A stretch of DNA of 8,092 nt from Methylacidiphilum sp. (lineage in GTDB: Bacteria; Verrucomicrobiota; Verrucomicrobiia; CAIQCK01). Each line of letters starts with the position of its first letter. Within the stretch, counting starts at the first letter, position 1. The stretch is taken from assembly GCA_020718125.1 (NCBI GenBank), contig DYDC01000114.1:1-8092 (forward strand), given 5' to 3'. Position numbers and translations under genes: made by a program. A model generated the notes under the pieces. It was not told the origin of the DNA and did not search any database. It saw nothing but the letters and a program-made list of their open reading frames with translations. Shown in pieces: positions 1 through 7,739 of the stretch.

Positions 1-2
1 TG

Positions 3-11
3 TGCTAGATT
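3..11 (+). promoter_or_regulatory. Possible extended -10 promoter element for the AsmA gene
   Basis: TG-C-TAGATT reads as an extended -10 (TGnTATAAT with four of six core matches). It would start transcription roughly at 17-19, shortly before the Shine-Dalgarno at 24-29. Any -35 box would lie outside the window, and promoter consensus in this lineage may differ, so this is a weak candidate only. Confidence 0.15.
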
Positions 12-23
12 CAGCCCGTTAAC

Positions 24-29
24 GAGGAA
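24..29 (+). promoter_or_regulatory. Ribosome binding site of the AsmA-family gene
   Basis: GAGGAA lies nine bases before the ATG at 39. This is a good purine-rich Shine-Dalgarno at a normal distance. It supports that ATG, which is also the codon that opens directly onto a basic and hydrophobic membrane anchor. Confidence 0.7.
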
Positions 30-38
30 ACCCATCCC

Positions 39-1397
39 ATGAAGAAGCTACTGAAGATCAGTATCGTTCTCGTCATCCTCGTCGCTGCGGTGCTGGCCGG
101 CGTGGTGTTTTATGCCGACCGCTACCTGCAAACGCCGGAGTTCAAGGCGCAGGTCACCGCCGCCGCGCGCGATGCGGTCGGCTCCGACGTCCAGATCGGC
201 GACTTGAAGGCGTCGGTGTTCAGCGGCGTGACACTGAAGCAGGTGGTCATCGCCAACCCGCCCGGTTTCGCCGGCAACCTGCTGACGGCCGATGAGTTCG
301 TGCTGCGCTACGACCTGCTGCCGTTGCTCCAGAAGCGCGTGCAGGTGGACCGTCTCTCGCTCGGCAAGCCGGTGCTGACGCTCTGCAAGAACGACAAGGG
401 CGACTGGAACTACGAGAAGTTCGGCGTGCAAGGCGCCGCGCCGGCCGCCAAGCCTGCCACGGCCCCGGCACCATCAAAGCCGACCACGACCCCGTCGTCG
501 TCAGGTGGAGGGGCGGCGCTCGATGTGAGGCTCTCGAAGCTCGCGCTCGCCGACGCGGAGGTCGTCGTGCTCGGCGCGGGCGGCAAGGCGCTGACGAAGC
601 TGGAGAAGGTGGACGCGAGCACGTCGCTGGACATGGCCGGCGGCAAGACCACCGGCAGCGGCAACACCAGCATCGCGACGCTGAACGCGGCCAATTTCCT
701 TTTCGGACGCGGCATCACGGCGCCCGTGGCGGTTTCCGCCGAGGCGGTGAAGCTGGCCCCGTTGCGCGGCAAGCTGGCCGGCGGCGACGTGTCCGGCGAG
801 GTCGCGTTGAAGCTGGCGGGCGGTTTCAAATACGTCGTCAACATCGCGGTGAAGGACGGCAGCATGGAGACGCTGCTGAAAGAGGCCGGCACAAAGCCGC
901 TCATGACGGGCAAGTTGCAGGCGACCTCCGATCTGGAGGGCGCCGGCGGCCTGCCCACCATAACGGGCAAGGGGCAGTTAGCGGTGTCGGATGGGTTGCT
1001 GGTCCAGTTGCCGTTGCAGGACGTGCTGGCGACGTTGTTGCAGGTGGCGGCGTTGAAGGAGATCAAGTTCCAGACTTGCACGGTGGACTACGCGCTGGCC
1101 AACAACATCCTGAAGACTCCCAGCATCAAGCTCATCGGCCCACGAATCCAACTCACCGGCAGCGGCGAGATGTCGCTGGCGGATTACACGCTCAATCACG
1201 AGTTGACCCTCGCGCTCGCGAAAGACCTGCTGGGGGCCGTCCCGTCACAGCTCAAGTCGGCACTAAAGCCGCGCGAGGACGGATTCATGACGCTGACGTT
1301 CAAAGTCACCGGCCCCTACGATTCGCCGAAGACCGATCTGCTCGGCGGCGTGATCAAGAACGTCATCCAGGACCAGCTCAAGAAGCTGTTCAAGTGA
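39..1397 (+). CDS. AsmA family membrane-anchored periplasmic protein
   Basis: A 452-residue protein. It starts with a basic MKKLLK followed by one hydrophobic segment (about residues 7-26) that should anchor it in the inner membrane, with the rest in the periplasm. Residues 27-130 match the AsmA-type N-terminal region: a short helix, then amphipathic beta segments such as VQIGDLKASVFSGVTLKQVV and a DRLSLGKPVLTL repeat. Residues 131-160 are an Ala/Pro/Thr/Ser/Gly linker. Residues 161-440 return to the repeating beta pattern typical of AsmA-like C-terminal regions (GKLAGGDVSGEVALKL, LTGSGEMSLADYTLNHELTL, FKVTGPYDSPKTDLLGG). The chain ends in a lysine-rich amphipathic helix. AsmA-like proteins are linked to outer-membrane assembly and phospholipid transport. 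This one is shorter than E. coli AsmA (about 600 aa), which fits the compact versions seen in PVC bacteria. The exact substrate is unknown. It appears monocistronic here and converges on the A2M gene. Confidence 0.82.
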   Translation: MKKLLKISIVLVILVAAVLAGVVFYADRYLQTPEFKAQVTAAARDAVGSDVQIGDLKASVFSGVTLKQVVIANPPGFAGNLLTADEFVLRYDLLPLLQKRVQVDRLSLGKPVLTLCKNDKGDWNYEKFGVQGAAPAAKPATAPAPSKPTTTPSSSGGGAALDVRLSKLALADAEVVVLGAGGKALTKLEKVDASTSLDMAGGKTTGSGNTSIATLNAANFLFGRGITAPVAVSAEAVKLAPLRGKLAGGDVSGEVALKLAGGFKYVVNIAVKDGSMETLLKEAGTKPLMTGKLQATSDLEGAGGLPTITGKGQLAVSDGLLVQLPLQDVLATLLQVAALKEIKFQTCTVDYALANNILKTPSIKLIGPRIQLTGSGEMSLADYTLNHELTLALAKDLLGAVPSQLKSALKPREDGFMTLTFKVTGPYDSPKTDLLGGVIKNVIQDQLKKLFK

Positions 1398-1403
1398 TGA
1401 CTT

Positions 1404-1424
1404 GATTGCGGTCCAGCCGCAGTC
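1404..1424. terminator. Hairpin in the 27-bp gap between convergent genes, possible bidirectional terminator
   Basis: GATTGCGG (1404-1411) pairs with CCGCAGTC (1417-1424) around a TCCAG loop: eight pairs with one G-U when read on +, and an A-C mismatch at that position when read on -. It fills nearly the whole space between the asmA stop (1397) and the A2M stop (1425). No T-tract follows on either strand, so it is not a classical intrinsic terminator. Its position between converging stops is the main argument for a role. Confidence 0.35.
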
Positions 1425-4400
1425 TCACTTCACCGTCAACGGCAGGCTCTCGCTGTGGCTGTTGAACTCGGGCGCATACATGCACTGGATCTCGGCCACA
1501 CCCGTCTGGTAGGCGCCGCGCAACTGCACGCGCGTCGAATACTCGAAGACGTAGGCGCCCTTCGGCAGGTAATCAATGAAGAAGTGGCTCGCCGTGTCGC
1601 GCGTGCTCTCGTAGTAGGCCAGGCCGTCCTGGAACTTGTAGCGCGAGAGCACGTTCACCGGCTCGGTGCCGCTGCCGCGCTGGTCTTTGAGGTGGACGTA
1701 TTCCATGTCGCGGTCCACGCGCAACTCGATCCGCACGACCAGTTCGTCGCCGACGGCAATCGCGCCTCTCACCGGCTCCAGCACGGGGCCTTTCTTCGTG
1801 GCGACCTTGGTGTGGAGCGACTTCTTCAACTTCAGCGGCGTGCCTTCGTGGGGCGTGATCTTGGTCATGTCTTCGAGGTATTGCCAATGGACGCTGCCCC
1901 ACGCGACGCCATCGTCCGCTTTCTTCACCGTGACCTCGCCGAGCTTCGGCTTCACGTCGGCGCCAGCGAAACGCTTCTCGTGGAAACCGGTTCCGGCTTC
2001 GACGGCTGGGGCAGGGCCGGCGCGCTGCGCCGGCCGCTTGTCATCGGATGGCGGACGCCGCAGCGCGGCGTCCCTACCCGGCGTGATGGCGACGCCACCA
2101 ACGGTCACCTCCACCAGCTTGTCGGACGCGAGAATGTTTTTGCCGCGAAGCAGCAGCGCATACACGGCGTCGGCGGTTGCCTTGGTCGTCTTCCAGTCCT
2201 GCGTCTGCTTTTGCTTCAGCAGCCAGACGCGGCATTCCTCGACGGCTTGCGCGTCGCCCATGACTTCGTCGAACGCCTCGATCATCAGCGCCTGCGTCTC
2301 GATCGGCGCGCGATACCACCACCAGCTCAACTCCGTCTCGCGCCAGAACATGCCCATCTCCTCGTTGGTCACGCTGCGTTCCTCGATGGACTTCATGATG
2401 TCCTGCGCGGTCGCGCCGTTCGGCTCGCCGCCAAACCGCTTCGACGCGATGGCGAGATGGCCCTGGCTCTGGCGGCAGGCGACCTTCAGCCAATGCTTGC
2501 GCGTCTGGCCGAGGAAGAAGTTCGCCATCGCCTGGTGGTTCTTCGCGATGGGACGGTCTTTCAGGAAGAAACTCCGGCCGTAGAGATAGAGCGCGTCAAT
2601 GGACGACGGCACGTATTTCTCCGAGTCCGGCCACGTCAGGATGCGGCGGTAATGTTCGTCCATCCAGTTGTCGAGCCGCGCTAGGGCCTTCACGGCACAA
2701 GCCACGTCCACCTCGACGCCGAGGTGGCGCAGCCGGCCGAAGCCGGTGACGATGTAGAGCGTGATGTAGTCGTTGCCGTGGCCGCCGGGGAACCACGGCC
2801 ACGCGCCGTCGTGGTTCTGCGCCTCGGCGAGCTTGCGCAGCACGCGCCCGAACTCAGTGTCGAGCCGGTTCGCGTCGAACAGGATGCCGACGTTGCGCCG
2901 CGCCTGGCTCTCGGCCTGCGCCTGCCGCAGCCACGGCGTTTCCTCGATCATCACCGACTTGAGGTCCTGGTTCTTCTCCAGCGGCGAGTCGAGCGCGGGC
3001 GTGCCTTTCCAGAGGTCGAAGATGCGACGGATCTTCGGGTCGGCGTTGGCGATGCTTCGGGCGAGCGCGTTGGCGTAGAGCCGGTTGAACGTCTGCTCCG
3101 TGCACTCGTGCGGGAACTCCATCAGATACGGCAGCGCCATCACCGCATACCACGACGGGTTGGAGACCATCTGCACCGTCAGCGATTGGTGCTGGAGCGT
3201 CGAGGACTGGCCGGACTTCACCAGCTTCGAGAACTCGAACTTCTTCGTCGCCGGCCCGCGAATCGGCAGCGGCAGCGACTCGGTCACCAGCATCCGCCGC
3301 GAGAGCACCGGCACCGCGCCCTCCTCGCCATCGGAGAGCCGCGCAGTGGCCGCGACCGCCTTGTAAGCGAGGAACGGCGCGCCATCGGGCGCCTTGATCC
3401 GCCACGCGAAGCTGCGCGATTCCTTCGACGGGATGTCGAATTCCTGCTCCGTCTTCGCGTTGCCGAGCAGCTTGTCGGCGCTCTGCTCGGTCGCCGCGTC
3501 GCTGAACGTCAGCCGCACCGTGCCGGTCTGCCGCGCCGCCGACTGGTTGGAGACCTTCACGGCGAACTCCACCGTGTCGCCCTCGCGCAGGAATCGCGGC
3601 GGGTTCGGCTGCACCATCAGGTCCTTCGCCGTGACGGCGTGGCCTTCGAGGAAACCGCTGCGGCAGGCGCGGTCGTGGGCGAAGCCGAGGAACCGCCACG
3701 AGGTCAGCGCCTCCGGCATCGTGAACGTCATCCGCACGACGCCGTTGGCATCACTGGTCAACTGCGGGAAGAAGAACGCCGTCTCGTTGAGGTTCCTGCG
3801 CGCGGCGACCTTCGAGAGGTCCACGGTGTGTGGCTCGCCACCCGCTTCGCCGCCGCGGCCGGAATCCTTGCCTGCGGTGAGCGTCATGAGTTTTGCCCCC
3901 GGCACGATTTCCATTGGTGGCGAAGCGGGCGCGGGAGCCGCCGCGGCGGGCATGGCCATAGATTCTGCAACCGCGAGACCGTCGGCAACCATCCCGCCTC
4001 TTGCCGCTTTCATCATCCTGCGACCACCGTAATCCCATCCGTAGCCCCAAATGTTCGCGACGAGGTCGGCCGGGAAATCGCGGTAGCGCATGTCCACGCC
4101 CAGATAATCCCGCCGCCAGCCGCCGCGCACGTGCTGGAGCTGCTTCGCGATGTTGCCGAAGTCGGCGCGCCGATCCGAATGGTCGTTGTAGAAGACGTTC
4201 AGCCGCCGCAGCCACTCGTGTTTGCGGTAAGCGTCGAGCGATTCGTCGCAGAGCGTGGCGACCATTTCAGCAACCGACTTCCGCGCCTTTGGGCCGGTTA
4301 TGACGGCGCTCCACGTCTCCTTCTGTCCCGGCTGGAGCTTCGACGTGAAGTGCTCCCACTTCACCGCCATGTCCTTGTTACTCCACGGCACGTCCACGCG

Positions 4401-7400
4401 GCGCGAGGCGAGATAAGCGCGGTTCTCGCGGATCTGCGTGATGTGGATGGTGAAGCCGCCCCGCATCGCCTCGGTCACGGCCAGCTTGATCTGCTGCTGT
4501 GTCGCGCCCGGCTGGGTCCAGTAACGCTGGATCATCTGGCGGCGATGCTCGATCTCCACGAACGCGCGGCCCGCATCGTAGCCGGTGCCCCACAGCGCCA
4601 TAAACTCATCGCCCGGTTCGGCCTGCCACTTCGGCGCGGCGACCCGATGCGGCAGCTTGATGGCGAACCGCTCCGCATCGAGCTGGAGGACGGTGATCTG
4701 CGCGCGGGCCGTGACCTTCCTGCCGAAGCGGTCCTGCGTCTCCAACATCGCGCGATAGACGCCGGCGCCAAGTTTCGTGGACACGGCGGCTTTTCCTTCC
4801 GCATCCGTGTTCCATTTCAATTCGTTCACGACCTCACCGAGCGGCCAGTTGTTCGGGTCGGATTGGTCTTTCTCTTCATCAACGCCGTCGCCTTCGGGCG
4901 AATAGTAATAGCGATGGCCCGCCAGCGGCGGACGCTGAACGCGCCTCGGCTCCTTGAGCCGGTGAACCTTCACGACGCCTTTCGCGGCCTGTGGTTCGTC
5001 GTCGGTGGACACGGCGGCTTTTCCTTCCGCATCCGTGTTCCATTTCAATTCGTTCACGACCTCACCGAGCGGCCAGTTGTTCGGGTCGGATTGGTCTTTC
5101 TCTTCATCAACGCCGTCGCCTTCGGGCGAATAGTAATAGCGATGGCCCGCCAGCGGCGGACGCTGAACGCGCCTCGGCTCCTTGAGCCGGTGAACCTTCA
5201 CGACGCCTTTCGCGGCCTGTGGTTCGTCGTCGAGCGTGCCGGTCCTGATCTTTAACTCGACCGGCTTGCCATCGGTCTGCCAGTCGTCAGCCTCGACGCG
5301 GGCCGAGAGCGCGGTGAAGCCGACGTTGACGCCGCGGTCGGCTGAGCGTGTCTCGCCAGCGGTGTCGGTCACGTCCGCATAGACGCGGAAGCAGAAGCTG
5401 GCCTCGCTCTTCTCCTCGACCTGCGGGTCGGGCTTCGCCGTGAACTCGATCTTGAATGCACCGTCCGCTGCGGTCACCGCCGTGCCGTGCGCGACCTCTT
5501 GGCTCTCGCTGCCGCGGCCGTGACCGCCGCGCCAGCCCCAGCAGTGCCACCAATACGGCCAGCGCACCTCGCGCACGACGCGCCACTTGACCTTTGCGCC
5601 GTCCACCGCCGCGCCTGTGTGGGCTTCAGCCCTGCCTTGGAGGTTGACCTTGTCGTTCAGCTTCGGCGCGGTCTTCGGCGCGTCGAGTGTGACCTGAAAT
5701 TTCGGCCGCTTGTATTCCTCGACGCTGAACGAAGTCGCGCCTGAGCCGCCGCTGGTGAGACGGATCTGATAATTGCCCATCACGCGGTCGCGCGGCGCGG
5801 TGAAGCTGCCGGTGAAACTGCCGTAGTCGGACGTCGTGTGCGTGGTCTTGGCGACCTCCTTGCCGTTCGGGTCATGGAAGATTACCTCGACGCGGCGGCC
5901 GGCGAGCGTCTCGTAGTTGTCGCCCTTCTGGTCCACCCGGATGAGGATACCCTTGTAGGAAACGGTCTGGCCGGGGCGATAAATGGCACGGTCAGTGAAG
6001 AAAACGCCTTGGTTGTCCACCCGCGTGCGGTCGTGACGCCAAGCGCGATATTCTTCCTGCGAGCCGATCTCCTGGCCACGGGCGCGGGCGCGCAGCAGCA
6101 GTGTGCGGTTCTCGCTCGTCGGAAAACTGAAGCAGCCGTTCGCGCCGGTCTGCACCGTGCCGTGCGGCACGCGGACGCCGCGGTCCAGATGCCACGCCAC
6201 GACCTCGGCGTCGGCGATCGGCTCGCCGCTGGCGGCTTCGAGCACGAAGCCTTCGACCTTGGCCTCGTGCGTGACGACCACCAGCGCAAGGTCGCTGACC
6301 CAGACGTTGGTGTAGCTGATCTGGTTGTCCGTCTCGCCGAAGTTCGCGTCGTGGCTGGAGACGATGAAATAGTGGCCGGGCTTGAGCGAGGCCGGCGCGG
6401 GCAGCCGTTCGGTGCGCTCCTTGAAATCGGGTGTCGGCGGCAGTTTGGCCGACCATTGCAGCGCGGGCTTGCGCGAAAGCAGTTCCTTCCGCTCGCGGTC
6501 GTTGAGCCACTCCGGGCGCGAGCGGTCCTTGGCGAGGAACTCGTTCCAGTCCCACGAGACGGCGCGGAAGAAGACCTGTGTGACATTGCGGTAGCGGACG
6601 GCAATCTTCGGCATCGGCGCGTTCCAGACGCGCTCGGTGGTGATGGCGGCTGACTTGGACTCGATGTCTTGGATCAGGTTGTGGCAAAGCTTGCCGCCGG
6701 GGCTTTCGGGAAAACTCTTCTTGCCGCGCATCGCCAGCTCGCGCGCCTCGACGAAGTTGCCTTCGCCCTTCACCACGCCCGCCCAGCGATGGAGCGCGAC
6801 CGCCGACAATTCGTGGTCGGCGTATTTCTCCGCGAACGCCTTTAACGAGGTCTTATAGCGGGCGGCCTTCTCCTCGCCGAACGCGGTGTTGTGGCCGAGC
6901 TGCAACCGCGCGAGGTCGGCGTCCGCGAACGCGCTCGGGTCCTTGTCGTTCTCGTGGAACGCGAGCAGCCTGCCGTAGAGGTCGAGCGCCTTCACAACGG
7001 GCGAGTCGGGGAAGCTTTTCACCGCGAATGTCCGCCACCACTTCAGGAAAACGTCCGCGCCCTCGAAGATCGGGCCGCTGGCGGGCAACTCGAACGCGTC
7101 CTCCGGCTTCGCGGCGGCCTGCTCGCCGCTGGTGTAGAACTTCAGCGCGTCGTGGGCGATGAAGTCGTAAAGCGTCGGCCGGTAGCGGTCGGGCAGAGCG
7201 CCTTTTTCGAGGATGTCGTCGAAGGCGGAGACGGGCGTCTTCTTCGACGTGTCGCCGTCGGCGAGCGCGGCTTGGAATTGCCTGTCAATCTCCGCGAACA
7301 GCCGCGGCAGGTCCCACGTGGTGAAATCCTTGCCGGGCGCTTGCGCCGTCGCGGTGCGCTGCATGAACCGCCAGCGGTTGTGCTGGAAGTAGTGCCAATA

Positions 7401-7739
7401 CCAGTTGGCCTGGATGGTCCACAGCAGCGGTTTCATCTCGCGCGGCGCCTTGCCGATCTCGGCTTCGAGGCGCGGGATCTTTTCCTCGGGCTTGTTGCCC
7501 TCGATGGCGCCTTCGAGGGCGATCTTGCGGGCGATGGCCTTGGCGGCCTCGCCCCACGCCTTGTCGGCGAGCGCGCCCTTAATAACAGGCTCCAACTCGG
7601 CGATGGCGGTCTTGGGCAGGCCCTTGTTGATGGCCTCGTCCACCTTCTTCCATTGCGCGAGGCGGTCCGTGGCGGGAACCGCGCCCGAGGCGGCGAAGCT
7701 GATGAAGGTCGTCAGGAGAATGGCGTGAAGTGTTTTCAT
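1425..7739 (-). CDS. Large secreted alpha-2-macroglobulin family protein with thioester motif
   Basis: A 2104-residue bacterial A2M, presumed to be a periplasmic protease trap. The start is ATG 7739 because it opens directly onto a signal peptide (MKTLHAILLTTFISFAASGA, cut near residue 20); an upstream in-frame ATG at 7784 would bury it. There is no lipobox cysteine, so unlike E. coli YfhM it is not predicted to be a lipoprotein. Domains seen: a helical, TPR-like N-terminal part (about 20-390, including NWYWHYFQHNRWRF); MG domains, with MG2 marked by DRAIYRPGQTV (583-593) and VEEYKRPKF (673-681); an MG domain carrying a 76-residue tandem duplication (837-988); a bait-region domain (about 1019-1240, VPWSNKDM at 1117); a bait-like linker (about 1242-1310); an A2M domain from NLNETAFFFP (about 1315); a thioester domain with CTEQ (Cys1546, Gln1549); and a C-terminal MG10-like domain (about 1920-2104). 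Residues 1887-1912 are an unusual linker encoded by palindromic DNA. The family assignment is secure; the physiological target is not known. Confidence 0.95.
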   Translation of the reverse strand: MKTLHAILLTTFISFAASGAVPATDRLAQWKKVDEAINKGLPKTAIAELEPVIKGALADKAWGEAAKAIARKIALEGAIEGNKPEEKIPRLEAEIGKAPREMKPLLWTIQANWYWHYFQHNRWRFMQRTATAQAPGKDFTTWDLPRLFAEIDRQFQAALADGDTSKKTPVSAFDDILEKGALPDRYRPTLYDFIAHDALKFYTSGEQAAAKPEDAFELPASGPIFEGADVFLKWWRTFAVKSFPDSPVVKALDLYGRLLAFHENDKDPSAFADADLARLQLGHNTAFGEEKAARYKTSLKAFAEKYADHELSAVALHRWAGVVKGEGNFVEARELAMRGKKSFPESPGGKLCHNLIQDIESKSAAITTERVWNAPMPKIAVRYRNVTQVFFRAVSWDWNEFLAKDRSRPEWLNDRERKELLSRKPALQWSAKLPPTPDFKERTERLPAPASLKPGHYFIVSSHDANFGETDNQISYTNVWVSDLALVVVTHEAKVEGFVLEAASGEPIADAEVVAWHLDRGVRVPHGTVQTGANGCFSFPTSENRTLLLRARARGQEIGSQEEYRAWRHDRTRVDNQGVFFTDRAIYRPGQTVSYKGILIRVDQKGDNYETLAGRRVEVIFHDPNGKEVAKTTHTTSDYGSFTGSFTAPRDRVMGNYQIRLTSGGSGATSFSVEEYKRPKFQVTLDAPKTAPKLNDKVNLQGRAEAHTGAAVDGAKVKWRVVREVRWPYWWHCWGWRGGHGRGSESQEVAHGTAVTAADGAFKIEFTAKPDPQVEEKSEASFCFRVYADVTDTAGETRSADRGVNVGFTALSARVEADDWQTDGKPVELKIRTGTLDDEPQAAKGVVKVHRLKEPRRVQRPPLAGHRYYYSPEGDGVDEEKDQSDPNNWPLGEVVNELKWNTDAEGKAAVSTDDEPQAAKGVVKVHRLKEPRRVQRPPLAGHRYYYSPEGDGVDEEKDQSDPNNWPLGEVVNELKWNTDAEGKAAVSTKLGAGVYRAMLETQDRFGRKVTARAQITVLQLDAERFAIKLPHRVAAPKWQAEPGDEFMALWGTGYDAGRAFVEIEHRRQMIQRYWTQPGATQQQIKLAVTEAMRGGFTIHITQIRENRAYLASRRVDVPWSNKDMAVKWEHFTSKLQPGQKETWSAVITGPKARKSVAEMVATLCDESLDAYRKHEWLRRLNVFYNDHSDRRADFGNIAKQLQHVRGGWRRDYLGVDMRYRDFPADLVANIWGYGWDYGGRRMMKAARGGMVADGLAVAESMAMPAAAAPAPASPPMEIVPGAKLMTLTAGKDSGRGGEAGGEPHTVDLSKVAARRNLNETAFFFPQLTSDANGVVRMTFTMPEALTSWRFLGFAHDRACRSGFLEGHAVTAKDLMVQPNPPRFLREGDTVEFAVKVSNQSAARQTGTVRLTFSDAATEQSADKLLGNAKTEQEFDIPSKESRSFAWRIKAPDGAPFLAYKAVAATARLSDGEEGAVPVLSRRMLVTESLPLPIRGPATKKFEFSKLVKSGQSSTLQHQSLTVQMVSNPSWYAVMALPYLMEFPHECTEQTFNRLYANALARSIANADPKIRRIFDLWKGTPALDSPLEKNQDLKSVMIEETPWLRQAQAESQARRNVGILFDANRLDTEFGRVLRKLAEAQNHDGAWPWFPGGHGNDYITLYIVTGFGRLRHLGVEVDVACAVKALARLDNWMDEHYRRILTWPDSEKYVPSSIDALYLYGRSFFLKDRPIAKNHQAMANFFLGQTRKHWLKVACRQSQGHLAIASKRFGGEPNGATAQDIMKSIEERSVTNEEMGMFWRETELSWWWYRAPIETQALMIEAFDEVMGDAQAVEECRVWLLKQKQTQDWKTTKATADAVYALLLRGKNILASDKLVEVTVGGVAITPGRDAALRRPPSDDKRPAQRAGPAPAVEAGTGFHEKRFAGADVKPKLGEVTVKKADDGVAWGSVHWQYLEDMTKITPHEGTPLKLKKSLHTKVATKKGPVLEPVRGAIAVGDELVVRIELRVDRDMEYVHLKDQRGSGTEPVNVLSRYKFQDGLAYYESTRDTASHFFIDYLPKGAYVFEYSTRVQLRGAYQTGVAEIQCMYAPEFNSHSESLPLTVK
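2015..2073. repeat. Pair of REP/REPIN-like palindromes inside the A2M gene
   Basis: Two perfect 9-bp inverted repeats, each with a 3-nt loop, sit 17 bases apart. GGCCGGCGC-GCT-GCGCCGGCC is at 2015-2035 and GGACGCCGC-AGC-GCGGCGTCC is at 2053-2073. Equal stem and loop lengths and the close pairing resemble REP/REPIN or small MITE-like elements. The segment is read in frame by the A2M gene and encodes roughly residues 1887-1912, a Pro/Arg/Ala-rich stretch (PGRDAALRRPPSDDKRPAQR and onward). It falls between a beta segment (VEVTVGGVAIT) and the conserved-looking EAGTGFHEK. No clear target-site duplication was established, so the outer limits are uncertain. Confidence 0.6.
3093..3104 (-). other. 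Thioester motif CTEQ of the A2M protein
   Basis: The codons give Cys1546-Thr-Glu-Gln1549 in the context EFPHECTEQTFNRLYAN. In the A2M family, the Cys and Gln side chains of CxEQ form an internal thioester that is exposed on bait cleavage and covalently binds the attacker. Both reactive residues are present, so this copy is predicted to be competent. Some bacterial paralogues, such as E. coli YfaS, lack the motif. Confidence 0.85.
3812..4016 (-). other. Bait-like low-complexity linker of the A2M protein
   Basis: About residues 1242-1310, between the bait-region domain and the A2M domain. It is rich in Ala, Pro, Met, Gly and charged residues (for example AVAESMAMPAAAAPAPASPP), with scattered Arg and Lys (MMKAARGG, GAKLM, AGKDSGRGGE) that trypsin-like proteases could cut. 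In A2M proteins the protease-sensitive bait sits at this point in the domain order. Function as bait is inferred from position and composition only. Confidence 0.55.
4777..5232. repeat. Perfect 228-bp tandem duplication within the A2M gene
   Basis: 4777-5004 and 5005-5232 are identical by eye and directly adjacent. The period is 228 = 3 x 76, so the frame is kept and the protein carries the same 76 residues twice (837-912 and 913-988; DDEPQAAKG to GKAAVS). Matching stops exactly at the period length on both sides (4776 c versus 5004 g; 5005 g versus 5233 a), so there is no extra homology at the junction. The repeated part covers the core strands and acidic loop of a single MG domain, not a whole domain. 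The absence of any silent difference implies a very recent event or an assembly artefact. Confidence 0.95.

Noticed and set aside
410..1081. 223-codon open frame on - opposite the AsmA gene
   Set aside because: It is Ser/Ala/Pro-rich low complexity with no motif. The + strand frame has a membrane anchor, an RBS and family-like repeats.
1455..2684. 409-codon open frame on + antisense to the 3' part of the A2M gene
   Set aside because: It shows the same Arg/Leu/His-rich shadow composition, no ribosome binding site and no family motif.
2724..5255. Long open frame on + (843 codons) antisense to the A2M gene
   Set aside because: Its translation is rich in Arg, His, Leu and Val with no recognisable domain. 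It lies opposite a gene with unmistakable family motifs and is a normal shadow of GC-rich coding DNA.
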